Shown here: piece after piece, positions 1 to 7,580 of the stretch | Layout: every line of letters begins with the position of its first letter | Position numbering within the stretch: the stretch's first letter is position 1 | Assembly (NCBI GenBank): GCA_947178245.1 | Contig: CAMWXO010000007.1 | Coordinates: 1 to 24,771 of the forward strand | Reading direction: 5' to 3' | DNA from: an uncultured Porphyromonadaceae bacterium | Lineage (GTDB): Bacteria; Bacteroidota; Bacteroidia; Bacteroidales; Muribaculaceae | Length of the DNA stretch: 24,771 bases | The notes under the pieces: model-generated | Databases searched by the model: none | Told to the model about the DNA's origin: nothing | What the model saw: the letters and a program-made list of their open reading frames with translations, nothing else | Translations under genes and position numbers: made by a program

Positions 1-10
1 ATCCTTTTAA

Positions 11-193
11 GAGTTGTGGGACCCTGAGAATGCAAATGATAAATGTCATTATGTTTCTTTTTTTAAAACTGATTTAGGAGGGATAATGTTGGACATAAGT
101 GAATATGAGCAGTTGCATGTCCTTTATGAAGATTCTATTAATTCAAGAATTGGAAGTGAAGAAAAGGAATCAAAGGTAATGGATGACATATAA
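11..193 (+). pseudogene. C-terminal fragment of an unrecognised protein
   Basis: A reading frame is open from base 11 to a TAA at 191-193, with an in-frame TAA at 8-10 just before it. It encodes about 60 residues of natural-looking acidic, aromatic protein (ELWDPENAND near the start, ISEYEQLHVLYED later). The first ATG is at 86, preceded by GGAGGGAT, which would give only 35 residues. The protein-like composition upstream of that ATG suggests the remains of a longer gene entering from the left edge and interrupted at base 8. I do not recognise the family. A short real gene of 86..193 is the alternative. Confidence 0.3.
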
Positions 194-245
194 ATGTAAG
201 TCAGACATCGAAATATAACTTCTTGAAAACCAAATCCGGTCTATA

Positions 246-576
246 ATGAAAGGAAATTATAAATCTCGACTTAGATTCCTTACCAATAAGCCAAGCCGGA
301 ACTGTTAGACATAAGAGCCCTCTTGTAGCGTACGCTTTAGGATATCTATATGGTGTAGAAAATTCTTACAAGTGGAACCTGATAGAAATAGTAAAAATTT
401 ATCGATGGCTTACTAATATTTTTTTTGCTATTAGTATTGTATCTTTTATCTCGTGGATTCTTTATCTAATCACAGGTTTGTTTGATGGACTATCGAATAG
501 CATATTAGAAGCAATATTATACTTTATTATTTTTGTAGTTGCAATAATATATTGGATTTCATACTATTTCCGGTAA
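246..576 (+). pseudogene. Small two-helix membrane protein, frameshifted at its start
   Basis: A frame open from 250 to the TAA at 574-576 encodes about 108 residues but has no usable start codon. It contains a polar N-terminal part (NLDLDSLPISQAG) and two long hydrophobic stretches, roughly WLTNIFFAISIVSFISWILY and ILEAILYFIIFVVAIIYWIS, so a small membrane protein with two helices is expected. An ATG at 246 lies one base out of frame; removing one A from the AAA at 249-251 would give MKEIINLDLD and join start and body. This indicates a 1-base frameshift (real decay or an assembly error). A terminator follows at 595. Family not recognised. Base composition is much more AT-rich than most of the window, consistent with acquired DNA. 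Confidence 0.45.
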
Positions 577-594
577 TTCTAATGCTGAAGATAT

Positions 595-643
595 AATCCT
601 GATTTTTGACGCGAGAGCGTTGAGAGTCGGGATTTTCCTTTTT
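595..643 (+). terminator. Rho-independent terminator
   Basis: Outer stem AATCC (595-599) pairs with GGATT (630-634), an inner stem GACGC/GCGTT encloses a GAGA loop, and the run TTTTCCTTTTTG follows. It sits about 20 bases after the stop of the two-helix protein and is probably its terminator. Confidence 0.55.
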
Positions 644-865
644 GTAATTGCTCTATCACTGTAATCATAAGCTATATGTGCACAGTTATATGCTCTATGG
701 AGGGTGTAAATGTTTGGAATCATGAAAGGTAGCATTGTATCTTTACAGTATAAATCCTCAATCAACACCCATACTACTTTTCGAAATATTCGCTAATAAG
801 AAATTCTTAGGGAATAATGAGGAAAGTGTGGGGCGTATTGGGATGCTCGAGATAGAACGATATAT

Positions 866-1057
866 TTATAGCACAAACTGTAACATCCACTCTGCTTCGT
901 AGTAATATGAGTAGTCGATGCCTTTCATGAACATTTCGCGGTCATTGATTTTATCGATCAACGCACCTTTCAGCAGAGACTTGATATGCGTTGAATCCAC
1001 TACGCTTTCACACATTGCCGTCAGATATTCATGGCACACGCCGTATTTACGGTGCAT
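866..1057 (-). CDS. Hypothetical 63-residue protein, possibly a remnant
   Basis: ATG at 1057 (minus), with a TAA three codons upstream in the same frame. The 63-residue product (begins MHRKYGVCHEYL, ends YYYEAEWMLQFVL) has natural composition with no membrane segment or known motif that I can see. It lies in the AT-rich debris region at the left of the window. It may be a genuine small gene or the tail of a broken one. Function unknown. Confidence 0.35.
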   Translation of the reverse strand: MHRKYGVCHEYLTAMCESVVDSTHIKSLLKGALIDKINDREMFMKGIDYSYYYEAEWMLQFVL

Positions 1058-1112
1058 ATTATCTTAGGAAGGATTTGCCAACTCACGCAGCCGGACACGC
1101 TGTTTCGTTACT

Positions 1113-1409
1113 TTACTTGGGTTCGCTAAAGTCGGTGAAATCCCCCGGTTCTTGCTCAACGGCATTGATGGGTTTCTCATATTTGAAGAATATTATCCTT
1201 ACCAAGCACTTCAAATACTTGTACAACCGGAAGATGATTACTAACTTTGCAAAATAAACGAGTATTGCAAACACATCAAATAATAGTAATACGCGCGAAA
1301 CAAATAAGAGTAATACAATCTCAATAAAAACGAGTATCAGTAGCAAGCATACCGGTAATATCATGGCATCAATAGACAAGACATGAAGAGAATCCGCGAA
1401 TATTGGCAA
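1113..1409 (-). CDS. Possible small hydrophobic membrane protein
   Basis: 98 codons; an internal ATG at 1364 would give 83 residues. The first two thirds is almost all Leu, Val, Ile and Phe with room for two or three membrane helices, followed by a polar acidic tail (QEPGDFTDFSEPK). It ends 55 bases before the 63-residue ORF on the same strand. Against it: a well-formed plus-strand promoter (1218-1249) lies inside it, and AT-rich DNA readily gives such hydrophobic frames. Low confidence. Confidence 0.22.
   Translation of the reverse strand: MPIFADSLHVLSIDAMILPVCLLLILVFIEIVLLLFVSRVLLLFDVFAILVYFAKLVIIFRLYKYLKCLVRIIFFKYEKPINAVEQEPGDFTDFSEPK
1218..1249 (+). promoter_or_regulatory. Bacteroidetes-type promoter without an intact gene
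   Basis: CTTG at 1218-1221 (one mismatch to the -33 TTTG), 20 bases, then the -7 element TAACTTTG at 1242-1249. The spacing is ideal. No intact gene follows closely; the first possible frame is the 30-residue ORF at 1383. The target may have been deleted. Confidence 0.45.
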
Positions 1410-1475
1410 AAGCAGTTTGATGAAGGAGATGGACGTTTCACCTGCGACAAACCTGCTGCGCGGTGGAGGGAGTGA
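1383..1475 (+). CDS. Short ORF (30 residues), probably a gene remnant
   Basis: ATG at 1383, TGA at 1473-1475. The peptide runs MKRIREYWQKQFDEGDG and ends DKPAARWRE, a protein-like mixture of charged and aromatic residues rather than random sequence. It lies downstream of the promoter at 1218-1249. It could be a small protein or what is left of a larger gene. Family not recognised. Confidence 0.22.
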   Translation: MKRIREYWQKQFDEGDGRFTCDKPAARWRE

Positions 1476-1540
1476 TCAGGGTGAACATTCCCTGTAGCAG
1501 AGGTGTTTCATCTTTGAAAATCATTAAAATATTATTTACT

Positions 1541-2080
1541 ATGAAAAAAACACTTCTTGCATTGATAGCCCTTGTAGGGATGACTTTCGGGGCTTCGGCC
1601 ATGAGTCTTAAGGATGCCTACAAGGCCCTTTCAAATATCCCTAATGTATCAGTCACTGCTCCTGACTATAATCTGCCGATGGACATATCAGCAATGCCTG
1701 ACTATGGTTTTACACTCGCTGACGGCAATCTTGCAACGGCATACAATCTCAATGCCGCTCAGATTAAGGAAACAGGAGATGCCGCATTTACCATCCTCAA
1801 TCAGGTACCTATGCTACGTATGATCAACGGTGGTTGTAATAATTTCGTGGCCGGCCTTGTATATGCAGAGCCTACGGGTGAGAACAGCAATGACGTTCTT
1901 ATCGTGGCGATGAGTGGTAATAGAGGATCTGTGGTGTTCATGTATGTGCAGAACGTGCCGGATGCAGTCTGGACCGCACTACAGATGGCACCCGTCGAGA
2001 TGAAAGGAGATTACTTCTCGCTCAGGGCCAAGCTACAGGGAGCCGATGAATTCAACATCATATTGAATAAGGCAAGATAA
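1541..2080 (+). CDS. Small secreted protein of unknown function
   Basis: 179 residues from the ATG at 1541, chosen because it opens a clean type I signal peptide (MKKTLLALIALVGMTFGASA, cleavage after ASA near residue 20). The frame stays open upstream to a GTG at 1463, but that would place 26 residues before the signal. The mature part has alternating hydrophobic strands and ends FNIILNKAR; no catalytic motif, lipobox or repeat is visible. It reads as a small exported protein of the kind common in Bacteroidales, with no assignable role. It stands alone between the left-hand debris and a very strong terminator at 2102-2143, so it is probably monocistronic. Confidence 0.75.
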   Translation: MKKTLLALIALVGMTFGASAMSLKDAYKALSNIPNVSVTAPDYNLPMDISAMPDYGFTLADGNLATAYNLNAAQIKETGDAAFTILNQVPMLRMINGGCNNFVAGLVYAEPTGENSNDVLIVAMSGNRGSVVFMYVQNVPDAVWTALQMAPVEMKGDYFSLRAKLQGADEFNIILNKAR

Positions 2081-2101
2081 TCCATCGCTCCAAGATAAGG
2101 T

Positions 2102-2143
2102 AAATCGCCGGAACATAAGTGTGGCTTATGTTCCGGCGATTTT
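2102..2143 (+). terminator. Strong terminator with 18-bp perfect stem
   Basis: AAATCGCCGGAACATAAG (2102-2119) and its exact reverse complement (2125-2142) enclose a 5-base loop, followed by T-rich sequence. It lies 21 bases after the stop of the secreted protein. The A and T ends make it potentially bidirectional, so it may also stop the convergent acyltransferase gene. Confidence 0.85.
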
Positions 2144-2246
2144 ATCAAATTATCACCCCGGCTCATGTTGGATCTCCTTTTATGGTACCGGGTTCCCCAA
2201 TCCTCCGCGGGAATCAGCTGATATATATTGACCTATACCATAAATA

Positions 2247-3290
2247 TCATCTTTTGCGGCGCGAGTTGAGGCGGGCGTGCAGTCGGGTGAAGGGATTGAT
2301 GAGCCATGCGCTGAGCGGGACTTTGGAGAAGAGGAACAATGCGTTGGTCACGAGCACGGAGATGACCGTCAAGGTAAATATATCGGCCGGAATGCTTCCG
2401 CCATGAATGATTTTATATGATATCCGCTCCACGATGAAGGTATGGAAGAGATAGATGGTAAGGGTTGAAGCGCCGAGAAGCGCAAAGATCCTGAAGGTCT
2501 TGAAATATCTGAAAATCAGCAGGGATATACACAGCCCCACCACCAGACAACAGAAGCGGGTCAGCATGTCGGAGACGTCTCGATAACAACTGTTTCCAAA
2601 AAACGGACAGGGCTCGGGGCGTGATGCTATTGAATAGGCTAAATAAACCATGCAGGCCACCGACAGGACAGCGGCGATGACCAACACCCTGCGCGAGGGG
2701 CGGAAGCAGGGGCTATGCTTATGCAGATCGCAAAGGAGCGCGCCGGTCACAAAGAAAGGAAAGAAGTAGAACGTACGCTGAAATGAAAATTCCGTACCTA
2801 CAGGGATGAATCCGAACGCGAGCGCCATCACCACGGAGGCTGCCAGCAACACGAGCATAACACTGCGGGTATTATTCACCCGATAAGCCACGAAAAGGAA
2901 AAGGCGCCAGAATATGAGCGAGAGCAGATACCAAAGTGTCCACTCCGGAGTGATGAGCATTCTCCAGCTGAATCCGAAATATAGCGTGGTCAATAGGCAT
3001 CTGACGGTCTGAAACACCAGGAGCGCCTCAAAAAGAATCAGTTCACCCCGCCAGAATTTGCGGCTGTCGGCCGAGGGATTGGTGAGATAGCCGCTTATCA
3101 TCACAAACAGCGGCATGTGGAACGAGTAGATCAGCAGAAAGACAGCGTGAACCACGGGAGATCCCTCAATGAAGGGCTCGATCTGATGCCCTATCACCAC
3201 GAGAAGAATCAGCAGGCCTTTGATTGAATCTATCCTGAGATCCCTCTTATCGTCAAGCCGGAATATGTTATTGATTCGCCGGAGCGCCAT
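2247..3290 (-). CDS. Acyltransferase family 3 integral membrane protein
   Basis: 347 residues. The N-terminus (RIDSIKGLLILLVVIGHQ) is the hallmark of acyltransferase-3 (OafA/WecH-like) proteins: a charged segment, then a first membrane helix with the conserved His, here about residue 35. Around ten hydrophobic segments follow, with Arg-rich loops and a basic tail (LHARLNSRRKR). Such proteins move acetyl or other acyl groups onto extracytoplasmic glycans (O-antigen, capsule, peptidoglycan); the substrate here cannot be told. It is divergent from the sialate O-acetylesterase, so a glycan-acetylating enzyme and a deacetylating one flank one intergenic region; a functional link is only inference. 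Start at the ATG at 3290. Confidence 0.85.
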   Translation of the reverse strand: MALRRINNIFRLDDKRDLRIDSIKGLLILLVVIGHQIEPFIEGSPVVHAVFLLIYSFHMPLFVMISGYLTNPSADSRKFWRGELILFEALLVFQTVRCLLTTLYFGFSWRMLITPEWTLWYLLSLIFWRLFLFVAYRVNNTRSVMLVLLAASVVMALAFGFIPVGTEFSFQRTFYFFPFFVTGALLCDLHKHSPCFRPSRRVLVIAAVLSVACMVYLAYSIASRPEPCPFFGNSCYRDVSDMLTRFCCLVVGLCISLLIFRYFKTFRIFALLGASTLTIYLFHTFIVERISYKIIHGGSIPADIFTLTVISVLVTNALFLFSKVPLSAWLINPFTRLHARLNSRRKR

Positions 3291-3416
3291 AGTAATCTGT
3301 GATTGCCGCCGATATATGATATCGCGTATTTATGTAAGTTTCCTGATATATAACGTAACATTCCTGCATTATGTGATACGGCGCGCGGGAGAAATGTGGC
3401 CGGAAATGCCGCGGAT

Positions 3417-3447
3417 TTTGCGGATACGGTTTTTTTTTGTAGTTTTG
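3417..3447 (+). promoter_or_regulatory. Promoter of the sialate O-acetylesterase gene
   Basis: TTTG at 3417-3420, 19 bases, then TAGTTTTG at 3440-3447, an exact match to the Bacteroidetes -33/-7 consensus. The start codon follows 27 bases later, and this supports the start at 3475 over upstream in-frame codons. Confidence 0.8.
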
Positions 3448-3474
3448 CATCATATATCAAAATCACCGAAATCT

Positions 3475-4923
3475 ATGTTTACCTCTTTAAGACTCAACCT
3501 CACTCTGGCATTGGCTGCCTCTGCGCTGATGCTGACGCCGGCAGTGACGGCAAAAGTAACCCCGGGCTCGCTCATCACCGACAATATGGTGCTCACTCAA
3601 AACGGCAAAGCCAACATCTACGGCACTGCAGATGACGGGGCTACGGTGACAGTGACACCATCGTGGAACAACCGTCCCTATCAGACGAAAGCCGACAAAC
3701 AAGGCAAATGGAACGTCAAGATCGACACTCCGGCCGGAAGCTACACACCATATAGCATTACGATCTCAGACGGCACGCCCCTCACTATCGAGAATGTGCT
3801 CATCGGAGAGGTATGGCTCGCTTCGGGGCAGTCGAACATGGAGATGCCGCTGAAAGGCTTCGGAGGCTGCTGCACTGAAGGCGGCTACGATGAGATAGCG
3901 CAGGCCGGGCAGCGTGCAGGAAAGATCCGGTTCTATACAGTGCCGCTGAAGCAAAGCTATACCCCGCTGGAGGATGCGGAGGCTGCATGGACTGTGCCGT
4001 CGCCCGAATCCTCGCCTGAATATAGCGCCACAGGATGGTTTTTCGCCAAACGCCTGAACGATGTGCTCGACGTGCCTGTGGGCATAGTGCGTTGTGCCTA
4101 CGGCGGCGCCAAGGTGGAAAGCTGGACTCCGCGCGAGATTGTGGAGACCTACGCCGACGTCTCGCTCGACCCTGAGGAGATAGAAAAGATGACGCATTAT
4201 CTGAGACCCGTACTGATGTATAACGCCATGTTCAATCCGGTGAAAGATTTCACCTACGACGGCATCATCTGGTATCAGGGCTGCTCCAACGTGGGGCAGC
4301 ACGACACTTACGCTCAGCGTCTCGCCACCATGGTGGATCACTGGCGCACGCAACTGGGCGAGGGTGACATCCCCTTCTATCAGGTAGAGATAGCTCCCTA
4401 CGACTATGAGTCGCCCAAGGACGCGCCGGCCGCTCCCCTGCTGCGCGAGGCACAATGGAAATCGACCGAGATCATCCCCAACTCAGGCGTGGTGTGCATG
4501 AACGACGCCGCCAAGCCTTACGAGCGCTTCAACATACACCCGGCCGACAAGGCCACTCCCGGCAAGCGTCTGGCAGAACTGGCCCTCAACAAGACATACG
4601 GAAAAACACAGTTTCCGGTGGTGAGCCCGCGCTATAAGAGCCACACCTTAAAAGACGGAACGGCCCGGGTTGCCATCGACGCCCCCGGCGACGGCATCTG
4701 CCGCAACTACGACATCGAGGGCTTCGAGATAGCCGGCCCCGACAAGGTATTCCACCCGGCCGACAACGTCACCTTTGAATGGCGCACCAATGAGTTTGTG
4801 GTGTCGAGCAAGGATGTTCCCGAGCCTGTGGCCGTGCGCTACGGCTGGGCCGATTTCCTCCCCGGCAACGTGCACGGAGGCAATTATCTCCCTCTCATCC
4901 CCTTCCGCACCGACAACTGGTGA
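3475..4923 (+). CDS. Secreted sialate O-acetylesterase (SIAE/SGNH type)
   Basis: 482 residues from the ATG at 3475; an upstream open frame from 3220 is rejected because the promoter lies inside it and a signal peptide starts here (cleavage near TPAVTA, residue 26). An N-terminal beta domain (residues 30-105) precedes the SGNH block EVWLASGQSNMEM (nucleophile Ser about 120), then WYQGCSNVG in the middle and NIHPADKATPGKRLA with the catalytic His near the end. This family removes O-acetyl groups from sialic acids and sometimes from other glycans, exposing them for use. The WYQG block carries Cys where Glu is usual in many relatives; I believe this variant occurs in Bacteroidetes homologues. dus follows after 3 bases, so both are probably cotranscribed. 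Confidence 0.9.
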   Translation: MFTSLRLNLTLALAASALMLTPAVTAKVTPGSLITDNMVLTQNGKANIYGTADDGATVTVTPSWNNRPYQTKADKQGKWNVKIDTPAGSYTPYSITISDGTPLTIENVLIGEVWLASGQSNMEMPLKGFGGCCTEGGYDEIAQAGQRAGKIRFYTVPLKQSYTPLEDAEAAWTVPSPESSPEYSATGWFFAKRLNDVLDVPVGIVRCAYGGAKVESWTPREIVETYADVSLDPEEIEKMTHYLRPVLMYNAMFNPVKDFTYDGIIWYQGCSNVGQHDTYAQRLATMVDHWRTQLGEGDIPFYQVEIAPYDYESPKDAPAAPLLREAQWKSTEIIPNSGVVCMNDAAKPYERFNIHPADKATPGKRLAELALNKTYGKTQFPVVSPRYKSHTLKDGTARVAIDAPGDGICRNYDIEGFEIAGPDKVFHPADNVTFEWRTNEFVVSSKDVPEPVAVRYGWADFLPGNVHGGNYLPLIPFRTDNW

Positions 4924-4926
4924 TAC

Positions 4927-5832
4927 ATGGATAAGGGATTCCGGCTCATGGCGGCTCCGCTTCAGGGGCTGACCGAGGCTCACTGGCGCTGTATGCATTT
5001 CAGGATGTTTGGCGCCGAGCAGGGAGATGTGGAATATTTCACGCCGTTTATCCGCGTGGAGAAGGGCGAGGCGCGTAGGCGCGACCTGCGCGATTTCACT
5101 TCCGATCTCAACAACGGCATCAACGTGACTCCGCAGATCATCTTCCGCGATGCAGAAGAATGGCGACTTCTCACCGATACTCTCATCGAGGCCGGGGCCA
5201 CGCGCATCGACATGAATCTGGGCTGCCCGTTTCCCCCGCAGGTGAAGAAGGGGCGCGGCGCCGGCCTTCTCCTTCGGAAAGACTCGCTCGATGCCATCGC
5301 GTGCGCTATGGCGGAATATGCCTCACAGGTGACATTCTCAGTGAAGATGCGTCTCGGAGTAAACGACCCGGCCGAAGCCCTCGAAGTGGCGGATATCATC
5401 AACGGGATGCCGCTGCGCCACGTCACGGTGCATCCCCGCACCGCCCGGCAGCAGTATAAGGGTGAATTGCTGACCGACGAGCTTGCCGCATTCGCCACGA
5501 GAGTGCGGCATCCTGTGATATACAACGGCGAAGTCGCTACGCCCGCCGGCATTGCCGCTCTCACGTCAGACTTCGCCGGGGTCATGGCCGGCCGGGGTCT
5601 GCTGGCGCGGCCCTCGCTTTTTGCAGAGTTCAGGAGCGGCCGTGAATTTACAGAAGCCGAACGCAACGCGGCCTATCTCGACCTGATGCGGGAGATGGCG
5701 CCCCTGCTTGAAGAGCGACTGTGCGGGGCATCGCAGTTCAGAGACAAGATGAAGCCCTACTGGGAATATGCGCCCGAGACGCTCGACCGCCGGCTCGTGA
5801 AGCAGGGCAGAAAGTTCGGCATGCCCGACTGA
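4927..5832 (+). CDS. dus: tRNA-dihydrouridine synthase
   Basis: 301 residues. It begins with the typical LMAAPLQGLTEAHWR flavin-binding opening; MNLGCPFPPQVKKGRGAG holds the active-site Cys (about residue 100); FSVKMRLG and HVTVHPRTARQQYKG are the conserved FMN and tRNA-contact blocks; YNGEVATPAG and VMAGRGLLARPSLF close the TIM barrel. The enzyme reduces uridines in the tRNA D-loop with NADPH and FMN in the cytoplasm. It starts 3 bases after the esterase stop codon and so probably depends on the esterase promoter, an odd pairing of a housekeeping enzyme with a glycan esterase. Dus subclass (A, B or C) cannot be fixed by eye. Confidence 0.92.
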   Translation: MDKGFRLMAAPLQGLTEAHWRCMHFRMFGAEQGDVEYFTPFIRVEKGEARRRDLRDFTSDLNNGINVTPQIIFRDAEEWRLLTDTLIEAGATRIDMNLGCPFPPQVKKGRGAGLLLRKDSLDAIACAMAEYASQVTFSVKMRLGVNDPAEALEVADIINGMPLRHVTVHPRTARQQYKGELLTDELAAFATRVRHPVIYNGEVATPAGIAALTSDFAGVMAGRGLLARPSLFAEFRSGREFTEAERNAAYLDLMREMAPLLEERLCGASQFRDKMKPYWEYAPETLDRRLVKQGRKFGMPD

Positions 5833-5873
5833 GCACTCCCTGTCATGCAAAAAAATTGAGGTATTATTAATAA

Positions 5874-5912
5874 TTGAGCCTTTCAACAAAACAGTTTGAG
5901 CCTTTCAACAAA
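5874..5912 (+). promoter_or_regulatory. Paired direct repeat, probable AraC-type operator
   Basis: Two identical copies of TTGAGCCTTTCAACAAA, at 5874-5890 and 5896-5912, with a 22-bp period (two helical turns). The downstream copy ends exactly 21 bases before the -7 box at 5934 and covers the place where a -33 element would be. The same arrangement stands before the gene at 7011, which makes a shared regulator, most simply the AraC-type protein at 5962, very likely. Confidence 0.75.
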
Positions 5913-5933
5913 GCGAATATCATATTATTTTTG

Positions 5934-5941
5934 TAAATTTG
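5934..5941 (+). promoter_or_regulatory. -7 element of the AraC-type regulator gene
   Basis: TAAATTTG, a match to TAnnTTTG, 20 bases before the start codon. No TTTG is found at the expected -33 position; the second operator repeat occupies it, which suggests activator dependence and autoregulation. Confidence 0.7.
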
Positions 5942-5961
5942 CACTCTCTTAGATTTGATAT

Positions 5962-6786
5962 ATGGAAAATTTGAAAGTGCTTGATTACTCGAATGTGTTC
6001 ATCGCCAGCTATTTCACTGACGACAAGGAATGCGCTCATGCCAATTCGGAGCATACGTTGATATATTTGGTTTCGGGCGAACTTGAGATTTCCGATAATG
6101 GAAAGAAAATCATTCTTCATCCGGGTGATTGCGCGTTCATGCGCCGTGACAATAGAATGATGCTTCAGAAGCGTGTGAAGGATAGTGTGCCTTACCATTC
6201 CATTGTCTTGAAGTTCAACAGGAAATTCCTGCGTGAATTTTACTCCGGAATTGACAGACGGACGATTCCGAAAGGGGCAAAACGTAACCGGAAGAGCCTC
6301 ATGCGTCTTCCGTCTGACAGGCCTGACATAAAGAGTCTGTTTGAGTCAATCATACCTTATTTTGACACTGATACAAAACCCTCGGATGCCGTTTTGAAGC
6401 TGAAGATGACCGAGGGCCTATATGTGCTTCTTAATACAGATCCGGATCTATACGCCTCTCTTTTTGATTTCGCTGACCCGTGGAAGATTGACTTGATGGA
6501 GTTCATGATCGACAACTATATGCAGGAGCTGTCTATGGAGGAAATGGCAAGCTATACCGGTCGCAGCCTTGCCTCGTTTAAGCGCGATTTCAAGAAAGTC
6601 AGTGAGCTATCGCCTCTTAAATGGGTAATCAACCGCAGGCTGGAGACAGCCTACGATCTGATAAGACAGGGATGTGACAGCGTGACGGATGTGTGCTACA
6701 AAGTCGGATTCAAGAATCTGTCGCATTTTTCAAAGGTTTTCAAGAAGAAATATGGCATATCGCCAAATGTGCTTATGATGGCTTAA
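5962..6786 (+). CDS. AraC family transcriptional regulator
   Basis: 274 residues. Residues 1-150 form a cupin-like sensor region (HTLIYLVSGELEISDNGKK, then IILHPGDCAFMRRDNR). Residues 170-274 are a typical two-helix-turn-helix AraC domain: LSMEEMASYTGRSLASFKRDFKK as the first and DSVTDVCYKVGFKNLSHFSKVFKKKYGISP as the second, with the diagnostic GF..LSHFSKVFKKKYG signature. Its own promoter and that of the next operon carry the same paired 17-bp direct repeats, so it probably activates both. The effector is unknown; the downstream redox enzymes suggest a reactive carbonyl, quinone or oxidant, but this is inference only. Confidence 0.92.
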   Translation: MENLKVLDYSNVFIASYFTDDKECAHANSEHTLIYLVSGELEISDNGKKIILHPGDCAFMRRDNRMMLQKRVKDSVPYHSIVLKFNRKFLREFYSGIDRRTIPKGAKRNRKSLMRLPSDRPDIKSLFESIIPYFDTDTKPSDAVLKLKMTEGLYVLLNTDPDLYASLFDFADPWKIDLMEFMIDNYMQELSMEEMASYTGRSLASFKRDFKKVSELSPLKWVINRRLETAYDLIRQGCDSVTDVCYKVGFKNLSHFSKVFKKKYGISPNVLMMA

Positions 6787-6916
6787 GAATATTAATCGAA
6801 TTCTTCCGGGAGTGTGAGGGAATGCCGTTGTAGGGGCGTCAAGTGTCGAGCCCCACGATGGTGAGCCAGACACAATCGTTGGCAGGAAATCAGGCAAGAG
6901 TGATAAAAAGGACAGT

Positions 6917-6955
6917 TTGAGCTTCATGACAAACACAATTGAGCCTTACAGCAAA
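6917..6955 (+). promoter_or_regulatory. Second paired direct repeat, probable AraC-type operator
   Basis: TTGAGCTTCATGACAAA (6917-6933) and TTGAGCCTTACAGCAAA (6939-6955) are imperfect copies of the repeat before the regulator gene, with the common core TTGAGCyTnnnnnCAAA and the same 22-bp period. The downstream copy again ends exactly 21 bases before the -7 box (6977). Confidence 0.75.
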
Positions 6956-6976
6956 TCAGCTGTGGGGCTTTATTTG

Positions 6977-6984
6977 TAATTTTG
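6977..6984 (+). promoter_or_regulatory. -7 element of the acetyltransferase-reductase operon
   Basis: TAATTTTG matches TAnnTTTG and lies 26 bases before the ATG at 7011. There is no proper -33 TTTG; the operator repeat ends where it would be. This also argues against alternative start codons upstream of 7011, which would lie inside the promoter. Confidence 0.7.
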
Positions 6985-7010
6985 CATCTGGAAATAAAAC
7001 CGACACGGAT

Positions 7011-7580
7011 ATGAAAGATATTTTTGAAAAAGATCTAAGCGGCGAGATGGTATCGCCAAACGAGCCCGGCTATGACGCTCTGATTGCGGACATTTTCGAT
7101 ACGATAAAGACGGCTACCGAGATGAACACCGGCTATAAGTCGCCCGAAGAGGTACACGTGTATATGGGGAAGATACTTGGCAAGCCCCTGCCGGAAAGCA
7201 CCACCGTTCTGCCGCCGTTCTATGTCGACTACGGCAAGCCAGTGACCATAGGCAAGGATTGCTTCATACAGCAGTGCTGCACATTTTTCGGTCGTGGCGG
7301 CATCACTATAGGCAACGGTGTCTTCATCGGCCCGAAATGCAATCTGATCACTATCAACCACGACCCTAAACCCGATAACAGAAGTGCCACGTATGGCCGT
7401 CCGATTGTGATTGAGGATAAGGTGTGGATCGGTATCAACTCCACCATTCTTCCCGGTGTAAGGATTGGCTACGGCTCCATTGTCGGGGCACAGAGCGTTG
7501 TGACCCATGATGTGCCGCCAATGACTGTGGTGGCAGGCAATCCGGCGAAAATAATCAAGAAAATTGAGATAGAGAAATGA
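7011..7580 (+). CDS. Sugar O-acetyltransferase, left-handed beta-helix (Maa/LacA/NodL type)
   Basis: 189 residues from the ATG at 7011; in-frame codons upstream are rejected because the -7 box lies there. After an N-terminal helical segment (residues 1-60) come hexapeptide repeats: VTIGKDCFIQ, ITIGNGVFIGPKC, IVIEDKVWIGINSTILPGVRIG and YGSIVGAQSVV, ending in VVAGNPAKIIKKI. INHD holds the catalytic His (about residue 117). The family transfers acetyl from acetyl-CoA to galactosides, maltose or similar acceptors in the cytoplasm; the acceptor here is unknown. Its stop codon overlaps the next start (ATGA at 7577-7580), so it is translationally coupled to the reductase. It is the first gene behind the predicted AraC operator. 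Confidence 0.9.
   Translation: MKDIFEKDLSGEMVSPNEPGYDALIADIFDTIKTATEMNTGYKSPEEVHVYMGKILGKPLPESTTVLPPFYVDYGKPVTIGKDCFIQQCCTFFGRGGITIGNGVFIGPKCNLITINHDPKPDNRSATYGRPIVIEDKVWIGINSTILPGVRIGYGSIVGAQSVVTHDVPPMTVVAGNPAKIIKKIEIEK

Noticed and set aside
991..1257. 88-codon plus-strand ORF
   Set aside because: Overlaps two minus-strand frames and a promoter, and has no protein-like pattern; it ends just after the -7 box at 1242.
3220..3474. 85-codon N-terminal extension of the sialate O-acetylesterase
   Set aside because: It contains the gene's own promoter and part of the divergent gene; the signal peptide starts at 3475.
6730..6936. 68-codon minus-strand ORF in the gap before the second operator
   Set aside because: Overlaps the end of the AraC gene and the operator; no coding pattern. 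I see nothing else in 6787-6916.
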